A DNA stretch of 64,000 bases from Aspidiotus rigidus (GCA_035079385.1 JAVHKY010000055.1:620001-684000); one strand, 5' to 3'; positions 20,722 to 32,132 are shown, numbered from the stretch's first letter. The notes: a model not told the origin generated them from the sequence alone. Program-made: numbers and translations.

Positions 20722-21420
20722 TAAATTTCTCGAGTGCAATAAGTATGGACCTCTTCCATGGAATCAAATTGAACGCATTTCTTGGATGCACAAAAGTGAT
20801 GCGTAGCTATTGCTAATTTGGCTATCCTCTTCAGCCAGATCCCAACATCTGATATACAGCATCTAGTTCAAAACTGTACTGACTACCAGAGATTACATCT
20901 CTTCTTCAGACAGCTCTCTAGCCAATTAGCATCACTCTTTCTAGGAGTTTCCCAATATTGTCCAGCAGACAAAGTGGTGGATAAGAGGATGGCAGACCAG
21001 GTGGTTTATCCTTCTTATCAATCAACGCTAGTATGGCTTTCTTCCATTGCACAGGGAACAGTCCTCCAGCAATTGCCGTATTGAATATATCAACAAGCAG
21101 TGCTGGGTCAACTGAATGTATGGCGCTCCAGACTAGATTTAGAATCTCATCTGGGCCCAAAGCCTTCAAATACTTACTCAGGAGTTTATTGCCTGCTGCA
21201 TCCACCTCCTCGGTACCTAGGAGGGATTTATCATCCTCTTCTACTATTGGTAGCGTTACCATTGGTGGTGACTGCTGTGGGAACAAGCCATCATTGATTT
21301 GACCCACAATATACGGCTCCATTTGCCTCATTGCTGAGAGGCCCTTTAGCTTCTTCAGCACTAACTTATAAGGCTTCCCGAACGGGTCGTCATCTGCCAT
21401 CTCACATAACTCTCGCCATA
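20722..21420 (-). pseudogene. R1-like LINE reverse transcriptase, N-terminal half
   Basis: On the minus strand, 21400-20918 is a 160-codon open frame. Its end reads GLFPVQWKKAILALIDKKDK, then YPPLCLLDNIGKLLERV, the first conserved block of LINE reverse transcriptase (FP..WK.A.L..I.K ... Y.P..LL...GK..E). After stops and shifts the match continues to an RNAFN..PW box near 20770, the motif A region. It ends at about 20722, before the catalytic (Y/F)ADD box. The loss of the 3' half is unusual, because LINEs normally truncate at the 5' end. Confidence 0.7.
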
Positions 21421-21599
21421 CAGCACTCTTGCTGTCCTTGATGGCCTTCTTCAGCCTTTTGCGTGCCAGCTGGTATTTGGGTGCAACCGCCCGCGCCCCT
21501 TTGCGGCCACTACTACGCTGGTATACCCGGCGCTGACGGTTGCACTCTTTTCATAACTTGGCAATCTTGTTGGTCCACTAGTAAACGGCTCTCCTCTTC

Positions 21600-22340
21600 T
21601 TTGGTGGACCGTGCCTGGGCATGTCTATATATTGCAGCAAGCTTTGATGACAGTCTTGATCATCCTCTCAGCTGCCATCTCTGTATTATCTTCTTGCTCT
21701 TCTTCTTCTTGATCCCATATGAGCGCAAGGTAGCTAGCCTTAAATCGGTCGCTATTTAGCTTTCCAACAGCCCATTTTCTTACCAGCTTTTGTGAAGCAG
21801 CGACCTCAACTTCCCAGCGGATGGAGAAGTTGATACACCGGTGGTCGCTTCCAGAAAGCACCTTGTCCAGTACTGCCCAGCCTTCTATTCTTCGAGCTAG
21901 GCTTTCTCAGGCAAAGATAATATCCACAATGCACCCATATCCTTGATGCACTCAGGTAGGAGTGTTGCCTACATTGACCATTTCTAGTCCATTGCAGGCA
22001 AGCCTTTCCCCTAAGGTATACCCACGGTGGTTAGTTCCGCTAGACCGCCATTCTTTAGACCAGATATTGAAATTGCCGACCATAATGAATTTTTCACCTT
22101 GCTGTCTGGACAAGCTTTCTCTAAACTATCTAAGAAGTCCTCACACTCCGGGAAGGGGTAATTTAGAGAAAAGTAGCAACTGTAGACAATTTTGTCGGCC
22201 ATCTTCACTGAAACATACCCCTCCCCTCTTTCAACCTCTTCCGGGCCAATTGGATACTCTGAGCAAACACCAATGGCCGCCAAGCCAGTACATTTTATGT
22301 ACCATCCTTGTACTCCTGCCACATTGTAGTACGGCACAGT
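21600..22340 (-). pseudogene. R1-like LINE endonuclease (APE type), decayed
   Basis: Several minus-strand frames together spell an R1-type APE endonuclease. 22337-22011 has TGLAAIGVCSEYP, a YVSVKMADKIVYSCYF strand and a FLDSLEKA helix. The next frame has IMVGNFN, the GDFN box with the aspartate replaced by asparagine. 21861-21625 ends the domain with LSGSDHRCINF, the SDH active-site box. The enzyme would nick genomic DNA to prime reverse transcription. The N-terminal third appears deleted, because ORF1 sequence joins directly upstream. Stops, shifts and the N substitution show it is inactive. Confidence 0.7.
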
Positions 22341-22379
22341 CCCTTAGCAGGTGCCCTTACTCGCCATATCTGTAGCATC

Positions 22380-23340
22380 CATTGCCAACAGCTTCCACTA
22401 GGCAAGCTGCCGCAATATGGCCACTCTGGAGTCATTTGAAGCGGCGTGGAGGCACTGCAACTTTCTCCTCAAGGGAGCAGACCCTATAGGTGCTCTATCC
22501 AACCTAGATGCTACCTTCCTTCACCAGCTTTAGGGCAGTTGGGATCGGCACCTGGATTTTTGTCACCTGGCACCCCTGGCCCATCTTCTGGAGGTTGAGG
22601 ACTTTCACCTCATTCTCCCTTCCAACTGCTGCCACAATTTCCTTCTTGTTGGAAGAAGCATCGATATTGAGGACCAATATACTGATCTTCCTTATTGGTA
22701 TCCTGACCTCTACCTTCTCACCAATAACAGCCCTGAGCTGATCTGAGAAGGTATCAACAACTTCCTTTGAAGTATGTTGGTATTTTAATACCATCTCACC
22801 TCATTCGGTGAACCTGGTGAATACTACCTCAATTCCAAGGTTAGCGACTAAAAGTTTTGATCTTACCTCTTGGACAATGACTGCATAGGTTGGAGAGCCA
22901 TCTTCTACATTTCTCCTCTTTAGCACCACTGCGTCTCTGCGCGGGTTTCTTTTCTTCAATAGTTGGAGTTGCTGTTATATCTTCCTAAGGTATCTATTTA
23001 TAGACTGAGCAGGCATATTGGATGGCCTGTCCTTAGTTGCAGTAGGTGGCTGGGCGTTCTTCCTCTTGGTGTGTCAAGAGACCACTTGGTTGTAGGAGGG
23101 AGTAGGTGTACTATCCCGCATTTCCCTATGTTCGGTTGTTGCTGCTGCTGCGGTAATTGCATTTGCTGCTGCAGTTGATCAATTTTAGGCTGTTTAATGG
23201 GTAAATTTAGTAATAGAGCAAATATACTTCCGCAAGCAACTAGTTGCTCAATGCGCACAATCTGCATAAAATATAACTGATTTGGCGCATAAGAAATTTC
23301 TGCACAAATGCGTCAGGTTCATCAGTAAGCGCATTAACAC
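22380..23340 (-). pseudogene. R1-like LINE ORF1 (gag-like) remnant with zinc knuckles
   Basis: Minus-strand frames at 23267-22998 and 22794-22504 carry a glutamine-rich N-terminal part (QLQQQMQLPQQQQQ). A later part is followed, with a frameshift, by two CCHC-like knuckles (LQSGHIAAACL and CYRYGE.GHLLRDC) near 22400-22340. ORF1 proteins of R1-clade LINEs end in such knuckles. The remnant abuts the Gypsy LTR at 23359, so the Gypsy insertion may mark its 5' boundary. Multiple stops show decay. Confidence 0.55.
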
Positions 23341-23358
23341 TTCAATTGTCGTGCATAT

Positions 23359-24160
23359 TGTGACGTTCTACCAGTCACTGAATATCTCTCGACGCCAATA
23401 ATAAAGAACAATTACAAAAACCGAGCTTTATTACTGGTACTGCAAGTACAACCATGGCCGTCTCTAGTAACAGGCCGGTAGACTAAACTAGTCAACGTCG
23501 CAATCAGCCTCCTTCGATAGACGTTTCGGTTGGCGTGCGGTGAAGTGTTACCGTACCGCACTTTGTCCTCTATCACTACTTTTTATGTTCGAATGATCAT
23601 ATCTCGTTTTCTAATGAACAGATTTCTATAATGTTGAGCTCAAAAAATAGAAAAAGGTTTGTTCTTCAAATTACAATCTCTTTATTTTTTCTCTAAAACG
23701 CACCATATATGAGAAAGAATCAAATGTTTCAAATTTTCGCGTATTTCCCATAAGAGTGTATGTAAACATTCGCGTTGTTGTCATTTTTCATCCTATAGGC
23801 CTGTTACTAGAGACGGCCATGGTACAACACTTCTAAACACCGTTAAACTGTAACACAATCGCGTTAAAGAACGAGAACACGTTAACTATCGCTTTCAAGA
23901 TTACAACTGAATCGCTCTATCGGGTTGCTGCCGGCTATTTATAGTCTCACCCTTAATTCCGGAACTCTCGAGATTTCTTCTAGAACGGCAAACAGGTTAT
24001 GCAAGAGTCCTTACAATCAATCGAGCACGTTCTAGGTTGTTCAAGTGTATTCGGCGAACTAGTTACATGATAAGTACGCTTCCTTGCGGCGTCTGCTATT
24101 ATTAAAAGTTTAGCGGCATATGCAAGCTTGGTGCTTACGCCTTCATGGCAGAACGCCACA
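23359..24160 (-). mobile_element. 3' LTR of the second Ty3/Gypsy copy, interrupted by a MITE
   Basis: This is the reverse-complement counterpart of the LTR at 374-782, with ends TGTGACGTTCT and AGAACGCCACA. It is 802 bp long: 409-bp-type LTR, a 371-bp MITE, a short target duplication, and a ~16-bp insert near 24123-24140. TATA and AATAAA signals are conserved. Differences from the first LTR are scattered single bases. Confidence 0.85.
23452..23822. mobile_element. 371-bp MITE inserted in the Gypsy LTR
   Basis: It begins CCATGGCCGTCTCTAGTAAC and ends with the exact complement; the inverted repeat is perfect for 25 bp. The left flank ends GTACAA and the right flank starts TACAAC, while the uninterrupted LTR at about 683-697 reads the same site once. 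The target duplication is therefore TACAA or up to GTACAAC, ambiguous because the element ends with matching bases. No ORF. The superfamily is uncertain. Confidence 0.85.
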
Positions 24161-24173
24161 CTTTCCCCTCCTC
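24161..24173 (-). other. Polypurine tract of second Gypsy copy
   Basis: CTTTCCCCTCCTC on the plus strand is the complement of the purine tract found before the LTR at 361-373. It lies between the integrase stop and the LTR. Confidence 0.7.
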
Positions 24174-24178
24174 AGTTT

Positions 24179-25090
24179 TCAGTTTTGAACGTCCCGTTCA
24201 AACGCCGGACTCCATACAGCTAGTCTATTTCGGTGGACCACCTTGAACTTTCTATCCTGTTGGATGCGGTAGATGACATTGTTGATTCTCTTCACAACTG
24301 TCCAAGGTCCTTCCCAATTGCACTGTAATTTTGGGTTCTTCCCTTTCTTTCTCTGTGGGTTGTAGAACCACACCCTATCCTGAGGTTCAAACTTGGTTTC
24401 ATCTGCACAGATGTCATAGCGTGCCTTCATCCGGTCGCTAGCAACTTCTAAATTTTCCCTGACCAGCTCATGTACCTGCTTAAGTCGGTTCTTCAGTTCT
24501 TGCGTGAATGGCTTGACTTCTTGAGGTGGCTGTGGAGGGGTGCCCAGCTCTAAATCACACGGTAATCGAAGTTCTCTTCCAAAAATGATTTTTGCAGGTG
24601 TTTCCTTATTGGTGCTCTCATGGATTGAAGACCGATAGGCTAGCAGGAACAATGGAAGTAGCTTGTCCCAATTCCGCTGGTCGCTATCAATTACTTTGGA
24701 TAGGAATTGGTCTATTGTTTTGTTGAACCTCTCGACCATACCATCAGATTGTGGGTGGAGTGGTGTTGTACGAGTTTTCCTCAATCCCATCAGCTTAGCC
24801 ACTTCTCCAAATACCTGGGATTCAAAGTTTCTTCCCTGGTCTGAGTGTAACTCCAGAGGTACTCCAAACCTTGAAATCCAGTTTTCCACCAGCGCTGTTG
24901 CAACAGTGACGGCTTCACAATTTGGCAGTGGGTAAGCATCCATCCATTTGCTGAAATAATCTCCTACCACTAGAATATAACGATTACCTTGGTCAGTTTC
25001 TGGAAATGGTCCTGAGATATCTGCCGCGATCCGTTCAAAAGGGTATCCCACATTGTAGATTTGCATCTTAGCTCGGCCCCTTACTGGCAT
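24179..25090 (-). CDS. pol: Ty3/Gypsy integrase core and C-terminus
   Basis: An open frame of 303 codons spans the catalytic core. The DD35E triad is visible as D24 (AADISG), D84 (HSDQGR) and E120 (SDGMVERFNKT), with exactly 35 residues between D84 and E120. The enzyme joins retroelement DNA ends to chromosomal DNA. The C-terminal 120 residues match the partial copy at 3-362. The first methionine is probably not a true start: upstream sequence continues the integrase in another frame, so this is the 3' part of a gag-pol ORF broken by a frameshift at about 25075. The stop is followed by the polypurine tract and the LTR. Confidence 0.85.
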   Translation of the reverse strand: MPVRGRAKMQIYNVGYPFERIAADISGPFPETDQGNRYILVVGDYFSKWMDAYPLPNCEAVTVATALVENWISRFGVPLELHSDQGRNFESQVFGEVAKLMGLRKTRTTPLHPQSDGMVERFNKTIDQFLSKVIDSDQRNWDKLLPLFLLAYRSSIHESTNKETPAKIIFGRELRLPCDLELGTPPQPPQEVKPFTQELKNRLKQVHELVRENLEVASDRMKARYDICADETKFEPQDRVWFYNPQRKKGKNPKLQCNWEGPWTVVKRINNVIYRIQQDRKFKVVHRNRLAVWSPAFERDVQN

Positions 25091-25553
25091 TACATGTTCT
25101 GCAACATTGAATCCAATCCTCTATATCACTTCTACAGGCTGGCCAGTAAAACCGTTCCCGAATCTTGGCCAATATTTTTGTTATTCCAAGATGACTACCA
25201 GATGCGTCATCATGAACACTCTTCAAGACATCCGGAACAAGTGCTTCAGGTATCAGTAGCTGGCGCCGGTGTGATCTGCCATCTGTTGTTTTCCAGATCC
25301 GGTAAACAATTCCATTTTCTACTTGAAGCGAGTCCCATTGTGACCATAAGATCTTTAAATTTACCGACTGTGAGCTGATATCTTGCCAGACTGGTCGCTC
25401 ACCTTTCTCCTTCCAGGCTAAGATGACCGAAATATCTTTATCCTGTTATTGAGCATTTCTCATATCCACATTGGAACCTAGTTGTATAGATTTGACTGAG
25501 ACTTCTTTCTTCACTTCATTGACTACAGTGCTTAATTCTTCTTCAACTTTGGT
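25091..25553 (-). pseudogene. pol: Integrase HHCC zinc domain and tether, with stop codon; RT/RNase H missing
   Basis: On the minus strand this continues in frame from the gag-protease ORF after its TAG. A second in-frame stop (TAA) lies near 25446. It contains the integrase HHCC domain, in order H..(4-5)..H, a long spacer and C-x2-C (around CCRTC), next to the RF/YWP segment usual for Gypsy elements. The whole reverse transcriptase and RNase H, normally ~1.5-2 kb between protease and this domain, are absent. The join between protease and tether is in frame. A one-base shift near 25075 separates it from the core ORF. Confidence 0.75.
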
Positions 25554-26891
25554 CTAGAGGAGACAATCCTTGGCTTCCAACTCATAAAGTGGTATATCTC
25601 CACAGGGACTTCTTAAAAGGTCAGGCTTCAGATCAATAATCAACCCATACTTTCGCATTAAATCCAGGCCCAGAATACAGTCATCTTCGATATCAGCAAG
25701 GATGAATTTTCCAGTTATTACCGTTGAGGAAATCTTGATAGATAGCTCAACAGTGCCCTTAGTCCAAGCTTGTTCACCCATGGCGGTCCTGAGGCGGTAC
25801 TTTTCTCTCCAATTAATGGATAAGCCTGGGATGTCCTTGACCAATTGTGTCTTGATAACTGAATCAGTAGCAGCGCAGTCCATGCACATGTCTATATTGC
25901 GTCCAATACTATCATTCCATCCTGATATGTAAACGTTCTCACTTGATGTACGCATTTTGGAAATTCTTATTTCTTGGGCCCTTCTGCTTGGCCCTGGAGT
26001 TGGTTGGCTCCTGGCAACTCCAGGTTGGAGTTTTCTACCTTGCAGCGATCTCCACTTAGGGCAACTGAGCTTGATGTGACCCTCTTCATCACAGTGGTAG
26101 CATCGACGTTTGTCTCCAGTTGGTCTGACCTTTGTTTGCTTCAAAACTGCGGAACCTTGTCTACGGGATGCCTTTCTTGCAGCTTCTACTTCCAGGGCAA
26201 AGGATAATGCTTCTTTCAAGGTTTTGCAACGCGCAATGCGAACTTGACTCTGAACCTCCCAGTCAAATATTCCGTCAATGAATGCTTCAAGCGCAGTTTG
26301 TTCAATGGCTGACATAGTAGCTTCTGGGTAAGCTTGTTGAGTTAATTTGAGAATTTCACTTGAAAATGCCTGAAGACTTTCTCCACGGTCCTGTCGGCGG
26401 TATTTCAGTTCTCTTCTTCTGATGGGAGCCAAGTGAGCTTGACCAAAGCGTTGTTCAAGGACCTCAACCAACTTTTGGTAATTCTTCTTATCTTCAGCAA
26501 TGTTGGACAATAGCTGTACTGCAGCTCCTCTCAGGCTGACAATCAAATTACCAGCCTTGGCTTTGTCATCCCATCCATTGAGTTGAGCTGCAATTTCAAA
26601 CTGTGATTTATACAGTTCCCAAGAGATCTCGCCATCAAATGTTGGTATTTTGACTTTGGCCTTTGATGGTTCCATAACTGGTATGTTTCCTTCATTAGAT
26701 CCAGAACTGAAAAAAGTAACGCCTGGCGGATCCACAACCATGCTTACTGTTGGATTTCCTTCCAGTCTCTGGAGTGTAAAGTGGGGCTTGAAAAGTATTT
26801 GAAGGGGTTCTGGAAAAACTACAACCATCAAAGGAATTGGACTTGGAAAAATTTCGAAGATTATCGATTCAAACAATACAGAATGAGGCAA
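25554..26891 (-). CDS. gag: Ty3/Gypsy Gag with CCHC zinc knuckle and protease domain
   Basis: An intact 445-codon frame. Residues ~75-240 form an alpha-helical capsid-like retrotransposon gag domain (WELYKSQFE, LVEVLEQRFG). A single CCHC knuckle lies at 264-277 (C-x2-C-x4-H-x4-C). A retropepsin-like domain follows at ~325-430: its active-site box at 338-341 reads DCAA where the family has D-T/S-G-A, while the following ATDSVI and the later ILGLDLM box (~406) are preserved. The altered box suggests loss of protease activity. The first 50 residues look unlike gag, so the real start may be M51 or M73, or the 5' end may be replaced. No 5' LTR is found beyond 26891, so the copy is 5'-truncated. 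Confidence 0.8.
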   Translation of the reverse strand: MPHSVLFESIIFEIFPSPIPLMVVVFPEPLQILFKPHFTLQRLEGNPTVSMVVDPPGVTFFSSGSNEGNIPVMEPSKAKVKIPTFDGEISWELYKSQFEIAAQLNGWDDKAKAGNLIVSLRGAAVQLLSNIAEDKKNYQKLVEVLEQRFGQAHLAPIRRRELKYRRQDRGESLQAFSSEILKLTQQAYPEATMSAIEQTALEAFIDGIFDWEVQSQVRIARCKTLKEALSFALEVEAARKASRRQGSAVLKQTKVRPTGDKRRCYHCDEEGHIKLSCPKWRSLQGRKLQPGVARSQPTPGPSRRAQEIRISKMRTSSENVYISGWNDSIGRNIDMCMDCAATDSVIKTQLVKDIPGLSINWREKYRLRTAMGEQAWTKGTVELSIKISSTVITGKFILADIEDDCILGLDLMRKYGLIIDLKPDLLRSPCGDIPLYELEAKDCLL

Positions 26892-29800
26892 AATGATATT
26901 ACCACTTTTCCATTAGCTTTCACAGGAGAGAGATGACATCATTTGGCCTCATTCACCTGTTAAATGAAAGAAGAAGATCCTCAGAATTATTAAACTTTTC
27001 ATTAGCTACTACATAGTTTTTGTTGTACGCAATAATAAATTTGCGGTGAATTGTAATAAATTGTCTGTTCAATTTTTTCTTTGATGAGTAGTACGTCTAC
27101 CTTCCTTATAGAGCAGCGCCGTTATAGACGATGATTTAACGTATACCGTAGGGCGTAGACTATTGGTTGCAAGCTTGTTTTTACAAACGTCGCACATTCG
27201 CTACCAGTCAATGAGGGTAATCTCAAATTTCTTCGCGTTTTCAACTTCGTAGTATAGTATTTTAGTACCATTCTTTCGATATAAGTTTGGCTAAAAACAG
27301 CCTACATTTTCGAAAACACTAAATGCGAGATGTCTAACATCCTTTGCTTGAAAATCCTATCCTAAGTTTCTTAAACTAACCGTGCACAATCCGAAACGGC
27401 AAATTAGTATTCTTGTAAAATAGTATATCGGCGTATTTTTTAGCATTACGTATAGGTGTAGCAGACTACAAAGTCTGTTTAGCATATAGCTCTGAGACTG
27501 ATTTGAGACGTGGGTGATTTCCTCGTAAAATACAAGTATTTTGCGGTACAGAAGAGAGTAGGATTCGACATCACAGGGTCGTAAAGCGTATTTTAAAGCC
27601 TCGTGTACCGTGAAAATTCAGAAGACCAACTTTTCTTGCTCTTTTAAATTTTTGTCAGTAAAATTTAAGCGTAATTATCCCCCCCCCCTCTCTTTCTCCC
27701 TCCCCACCCTAAGAAAAAAGTTAAAAATGAGTCTATTTTTTTTTTTTTTTTGAAATATAGTTCTAAGGACCACGTCTAGAAAAACTTTATTCAATAATTT
27801 TGTCGCTTTGCTTACGTCTGTCTATTTTCCACAAAATATTGAATCTAGAAAATTTTCCCCTTCATTTAATCCAACTTCCACCGATCGAAATCCTACCTGC
27901 GCAACAATGAAAGCCTTGTAGGTTGACACGGATGTACTAGCAACTCGAAACGTATTTATTCTTCTTTGATTTTTGTCGAACAAAAAAGATGTTGACGGTA
28001 GATGAACACAAAATACGTACATTATTATGCTTGGAAGGAAGTTGCGTTCTATGATTCTATTTGTATCATGATGGGTATTGGGTATACCCATCCGAATTAC
28101 ATCACCTGCTGTTGAGAGAGAGAGAAAGGAAGAAAGAGAAGGAGAGCGAAAGCGAGCGAGCAAGACTTTTTTTAGATCTCTATAGTAATAATACGCGATA
28201 CACATATTTATGCATCGCGTAGAAGTAGAATAAACGAAGAATTACCCTGTCCATGGGCGTACAATAAACTCGTATAGGTGTGTAGATCGTACGCGTGTCT
28301 AACTGAGGTTAAGGAAGGAGAGCTAGACAGACAGATGGATAAAGAAGAAAGGAAGGAAGAAAGGAATCTGTTATCGTGATGTAGGGTGAAAGATTGACTC
28401 ACTGATTTGTCACTTTTGTCCCCGCTGTGTATACTCTGTGAAACGATTCATCTGTTTTTTCTATTCTTATCGTGAGGAAGTAAACGTTAAAAATGTTGCT
28501 ATCGATTTAAAAAAAAAAAAAAAAAAAAAAAAGATAATACGCGCAAGCCCTCCTTATTGCTTCAGTAAATATCAAAATTATATACAGTTTTAGATATGTG
28601 AGAAGATGAGGGTAAGTAAATATAGGTGAGTGCGATATACTTATTTTTCTCTATTACTTTCTTCCTTTCCAATAAAAAAATCACCAACCCATACGAGGAC
28701 AATCTATTTTTATGTTTAAATCGAAAACCATATTAGCGAGGTATATGCCAGGGAATATCACGATCAACGATTATTTCTTGGATTCTACATAAGCACTTTG
28801 TGAAGTACGCGTTACGCACTACTACAAACACACACGATGTATGTCGCTTGTATCATCGTTGGAATTCTTTTTGCAACAATATGTCCTGAATATTATTTTT
28901 GCGTTATTTAAGTTATCTACTCTTCATCCACTTGAAGTTTCAAATAAATTTCTGACGAAATTGAGACTAACTGAAAATTGCGATTTTTCCGTTAAAAATG
29001 CATGGCTGTATCCCAAGTCTGACAAGCTTAGTGCGACGAGGGAGGACGGTTCGACGCTAGCGCGGTGCAGCACTGCTGTGTAGATCGAGTCCGAATGCGT
29101 CCATACTCTATGTTTCTGAGTAAATGATTGTGCAGAACTCAAGAAGTCAGATTGAAAGCCGGTAGGGAATCTATTGTGCATGATATGATACTCACACGCA
29201 CATCTATTTTTTTTCTAGAAACTGATTCAAGCGCTGTATTATGTAGGTACCGATAAAACAGTACGCCGCGCCGTGAAGCCTTCAAGCCTTTTAGAATACG
29301 ACGCATGCCACGTTTCAAAGAGAGAATAAACACCAGATACGCGCCCTCTTCTTTTTTCTTCCTTCTTCTCCGACATTAAGAAACCACTTTTCACCACCGC
29401 CTGGTGTGTTTCAACACGTGTTTATTTTTGGAGAATAACTCTGTTTAGCGGTGGTGCGGAAAGGAAGAAATATGTGTTCGAGTACAATGTTGTTCACGAC
29501 GCGACGGACGGTCTTGACCGGAGAGAAATTAGAGGATTCCTCGCAAATGTTTTACAAAGTGTATAATACGATATATTCGTCGGTAGGTACAGTACGTCTT
29601 GTGAAGCTGGCTACCGATATAGGTACAGTGTGCGCGTAATACCGCAGAATAACAGAGCAAGAAACACTTCACGAAAAAAGATCAGGCGAAAAATAAAGAT
29701 GTAGCAATCCTTATACACTATTTGTAGTCAATAGAAAATTCGTCTTTCCTATGCATGCAATGACAAATATACTGTGTACACCACTTATATTCATCAAACA

Positions 29801-30587
29801 AATAAGTATAGTTTTTCTATCACAATTTCCATGCCGCCATATCTTACTCGAACGAGAATAATGTGATTATATACATCTAGATTTGATGTATCTCTATTTT
29901 GATATTCACGCTATCGAAAGAGCTGTAAAACGAGAATTTTACGGTCTCTTTAGAAACAACAGAACCGCAACCTCCCGCAGCATCGGCCAAAAAAGATTTT
30001 AGCTTAAAATAAAGAACGCGTAACGAAGAAAACACTGAGTAGCAGGGAGAAATACAATTAGATATTGCCATTCCTTCTCACCATCGGAAGCCTCACCGCC
30101 AGCTACAAAACAAGACAAATTTCTTTCTTACCTATTAGAACTGAAGACAGTGGAGGAAATTTTTGGGGGGAAGAAGAAACACCGGTGTGCAACCTTGTTT
30201 GAAGAGGTCCATAAAAAGAAGAAAATGACAACGGAGAAGAACTTCTTGGTCTCTGCTCTCCAAATGATACACAAATAGTTGGGGTGTGTGAGGAAGGACC
30301 AGACGGTGAGTGACCTATAGAGGCCATCAAATTCAAAGTCTTGACTTCCCGGGAAGACCAAAGCGCGTAGACAGATAGTTGTGTTCATTTTATCGGTCAC
30401 AATAACCAAAACGACGGCGACGTATCCAGCAAGTGTGTTCGGTTTGGGATGTTCCAATTGGATCTGACGAGGAACTCGTAACAAGTACTAATTGTTATGG
30501 CGATCTTGTAAAGAATGAATGCCTCGCTGATATCAATGCGTACCCGGATTTCATGTGAATGATTCACTTGTAAGTACGAGAATAATT
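26892..30587. other. No gene recognised
   Basis: About 3.7 kb of AT-rich sequence with a C-rich run (27680-27708), a T16 run (27737-27752), a purine-rich GAGA block (28113-28160) and a poly(A) tract (28508-28532). Longest frames are about 127 codons (27822-28205, minus) and show no recognisable motif. The 5' LTR and primer-binding site expected upstream of the gag at 26891 are not here. Confidence 0.4.
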
Positions 30588-30732
30588 TTTACCGACTTTT
30601 CGACTGAAAAGTCAGGTATTGCTCCCGACACACTCTTGGCTGATAGGCCAGCGAATGAATTTTCTCGAAGTTTTATATGTCCTGGAGCACTGTGAGACTG
30701 ATGAAAAAATTTCAGGTTTCCTTACATATTTA
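30588..30732 (+). repeat. Interspersed repeat family P, copy 1
   Basis: This shares ordered blocks with 47028-47260 and 55008-55171/56450-56560: ACCGACTTTT, AAAAGTCAGGTATTGCTCCC, GAATTTTCTCGA, GTCCT..A..AC..TGAGAC. It is cut off at 30733 by Helitron copy C. Confidence 0.55.
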
Positions 30733-31009
30733 CTAGCGGTTGGCAACGCGCCTGACTGCCAAATGTGTGTTGTAATTACAGTATTTTGATTTTAACGGTA
30801 AGAGCTGACTTGACAGATAAGAGTTGCATTGCAGCAAAAAACGGACTAATTCATAAATATTTTACCAGTCGCAAAGATTAAGGAAATGGATGGACAGTAG
30901 GTAAAAAGTCTACCATACCCCTGAAGCATTACATCAGTCTGTATAGAGGTATGAGACGCCCTCAGTCGTCTCCTATATGAGAAACCGGATATAATTTTCC
31001 CAATTCTTT

Positions 31010-31139
<130 letters not shown>

Positions 31140-31750
31140 CCATCCATTTCCTTAACCATTGCGACTGGTAAAATATTGAATTAGTCTGTATTTTGCTGCA
31201 ATACAGCCTTTACCTGTCCAGTTAGCTCTTACCATTGAAATCCAAATACTTACAAAACACAGGTATCTACCCAATATACAGCTGGCGGTCAGGCGGGCCG
31301 GAGTCTCTATAAATTCATCCACAACAACCGGTTTAAATGCTCTCTTTGTGTGAACACAATGATATTGAATGTACGCATCAGTCAAAATACCAAGAGTTCC
31401 CAAATTTCCTTCTAAAAATCTGGGATTAGAGTCATTTGAAAGGAAATTACAGGGGCTACAATTTTTGTTCTCATCAATTTTTCATCAAAATGAGTAAAAC
31501 TCGAGTTATCACGATAATTTAATGCGCCGCTCAAGGCGTTTGAACCGTTGGAACAACGCGTGCGCGTTTGTCTAAGGTACAGCGAGAAGCAGTTTCAGTA
31601 CTCGATAATTCCCCTTTTTTCCTAATTTCTTCGCCCCCTACTCCACCTTGAGAGAGTCAGAACTTCAAAATTTATTCAAAAACCTGACCCAAATAAAACG
31701 AAATTTTGCAAAAACAATTCCAAGTCGATAGGTGAAGGCGTTCAAATGTT

Positions 31751-31797
31751 ATGGACGCACATACATACATACATACATACATACATACATACATACA
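31751..31797. repeat. (CATA)n microsatellite
   Basis: About eleven CATA units near the 5' end of Helitron copy C, at the place where copy A has (GTCT)n and copies B and D have short TGTATG runs. Confidence 0.85.
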
Positions 31798-31843
31798 GTA
31801 TATATATACATATACCGTATATAGACAAACATTCTATTTTATA

Positions 31844-32132
31844 TTCGCATGAGGACACAAAGTAGGCGCCCTCTATGAAAACTGTGGTGGCCATTTTTGG
31901 AAGCTGCCTGAAAAGGGGATGTTACAGAGAATTGTTGAAATCTCAATTTTTTCTTCTTTTAGGTTATTCTATGAATGAAAATAATAAAAAAATGCTCTTA
32001 CTACTTTTTTGTATTTTTCAATATTGACAAAGATACAGCCCGTTTTAGTTTTATACAGGTTTATGGCAAGTTTTGCCGAATCCCCTTTTCGGGCACGACT
32101 CTAGCGCACCTACAGTTGTGTCCTCATGCGAA
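31844..32132. mobile_element. TA-flanked MITE (289 bp) in the Helitron 5' end
   Basis: The ends are TTCGCATGAGGACACAA and TTGTGTCCTCATGCGAA, flanked by TA at 31842-31843 and 32133-32134. Excising it restores TCTAATATAAAATAGAATG, the canonical start of this Helitron family. No ORF; Tc1/mariner-like by its target site. Confidence 0.75.
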
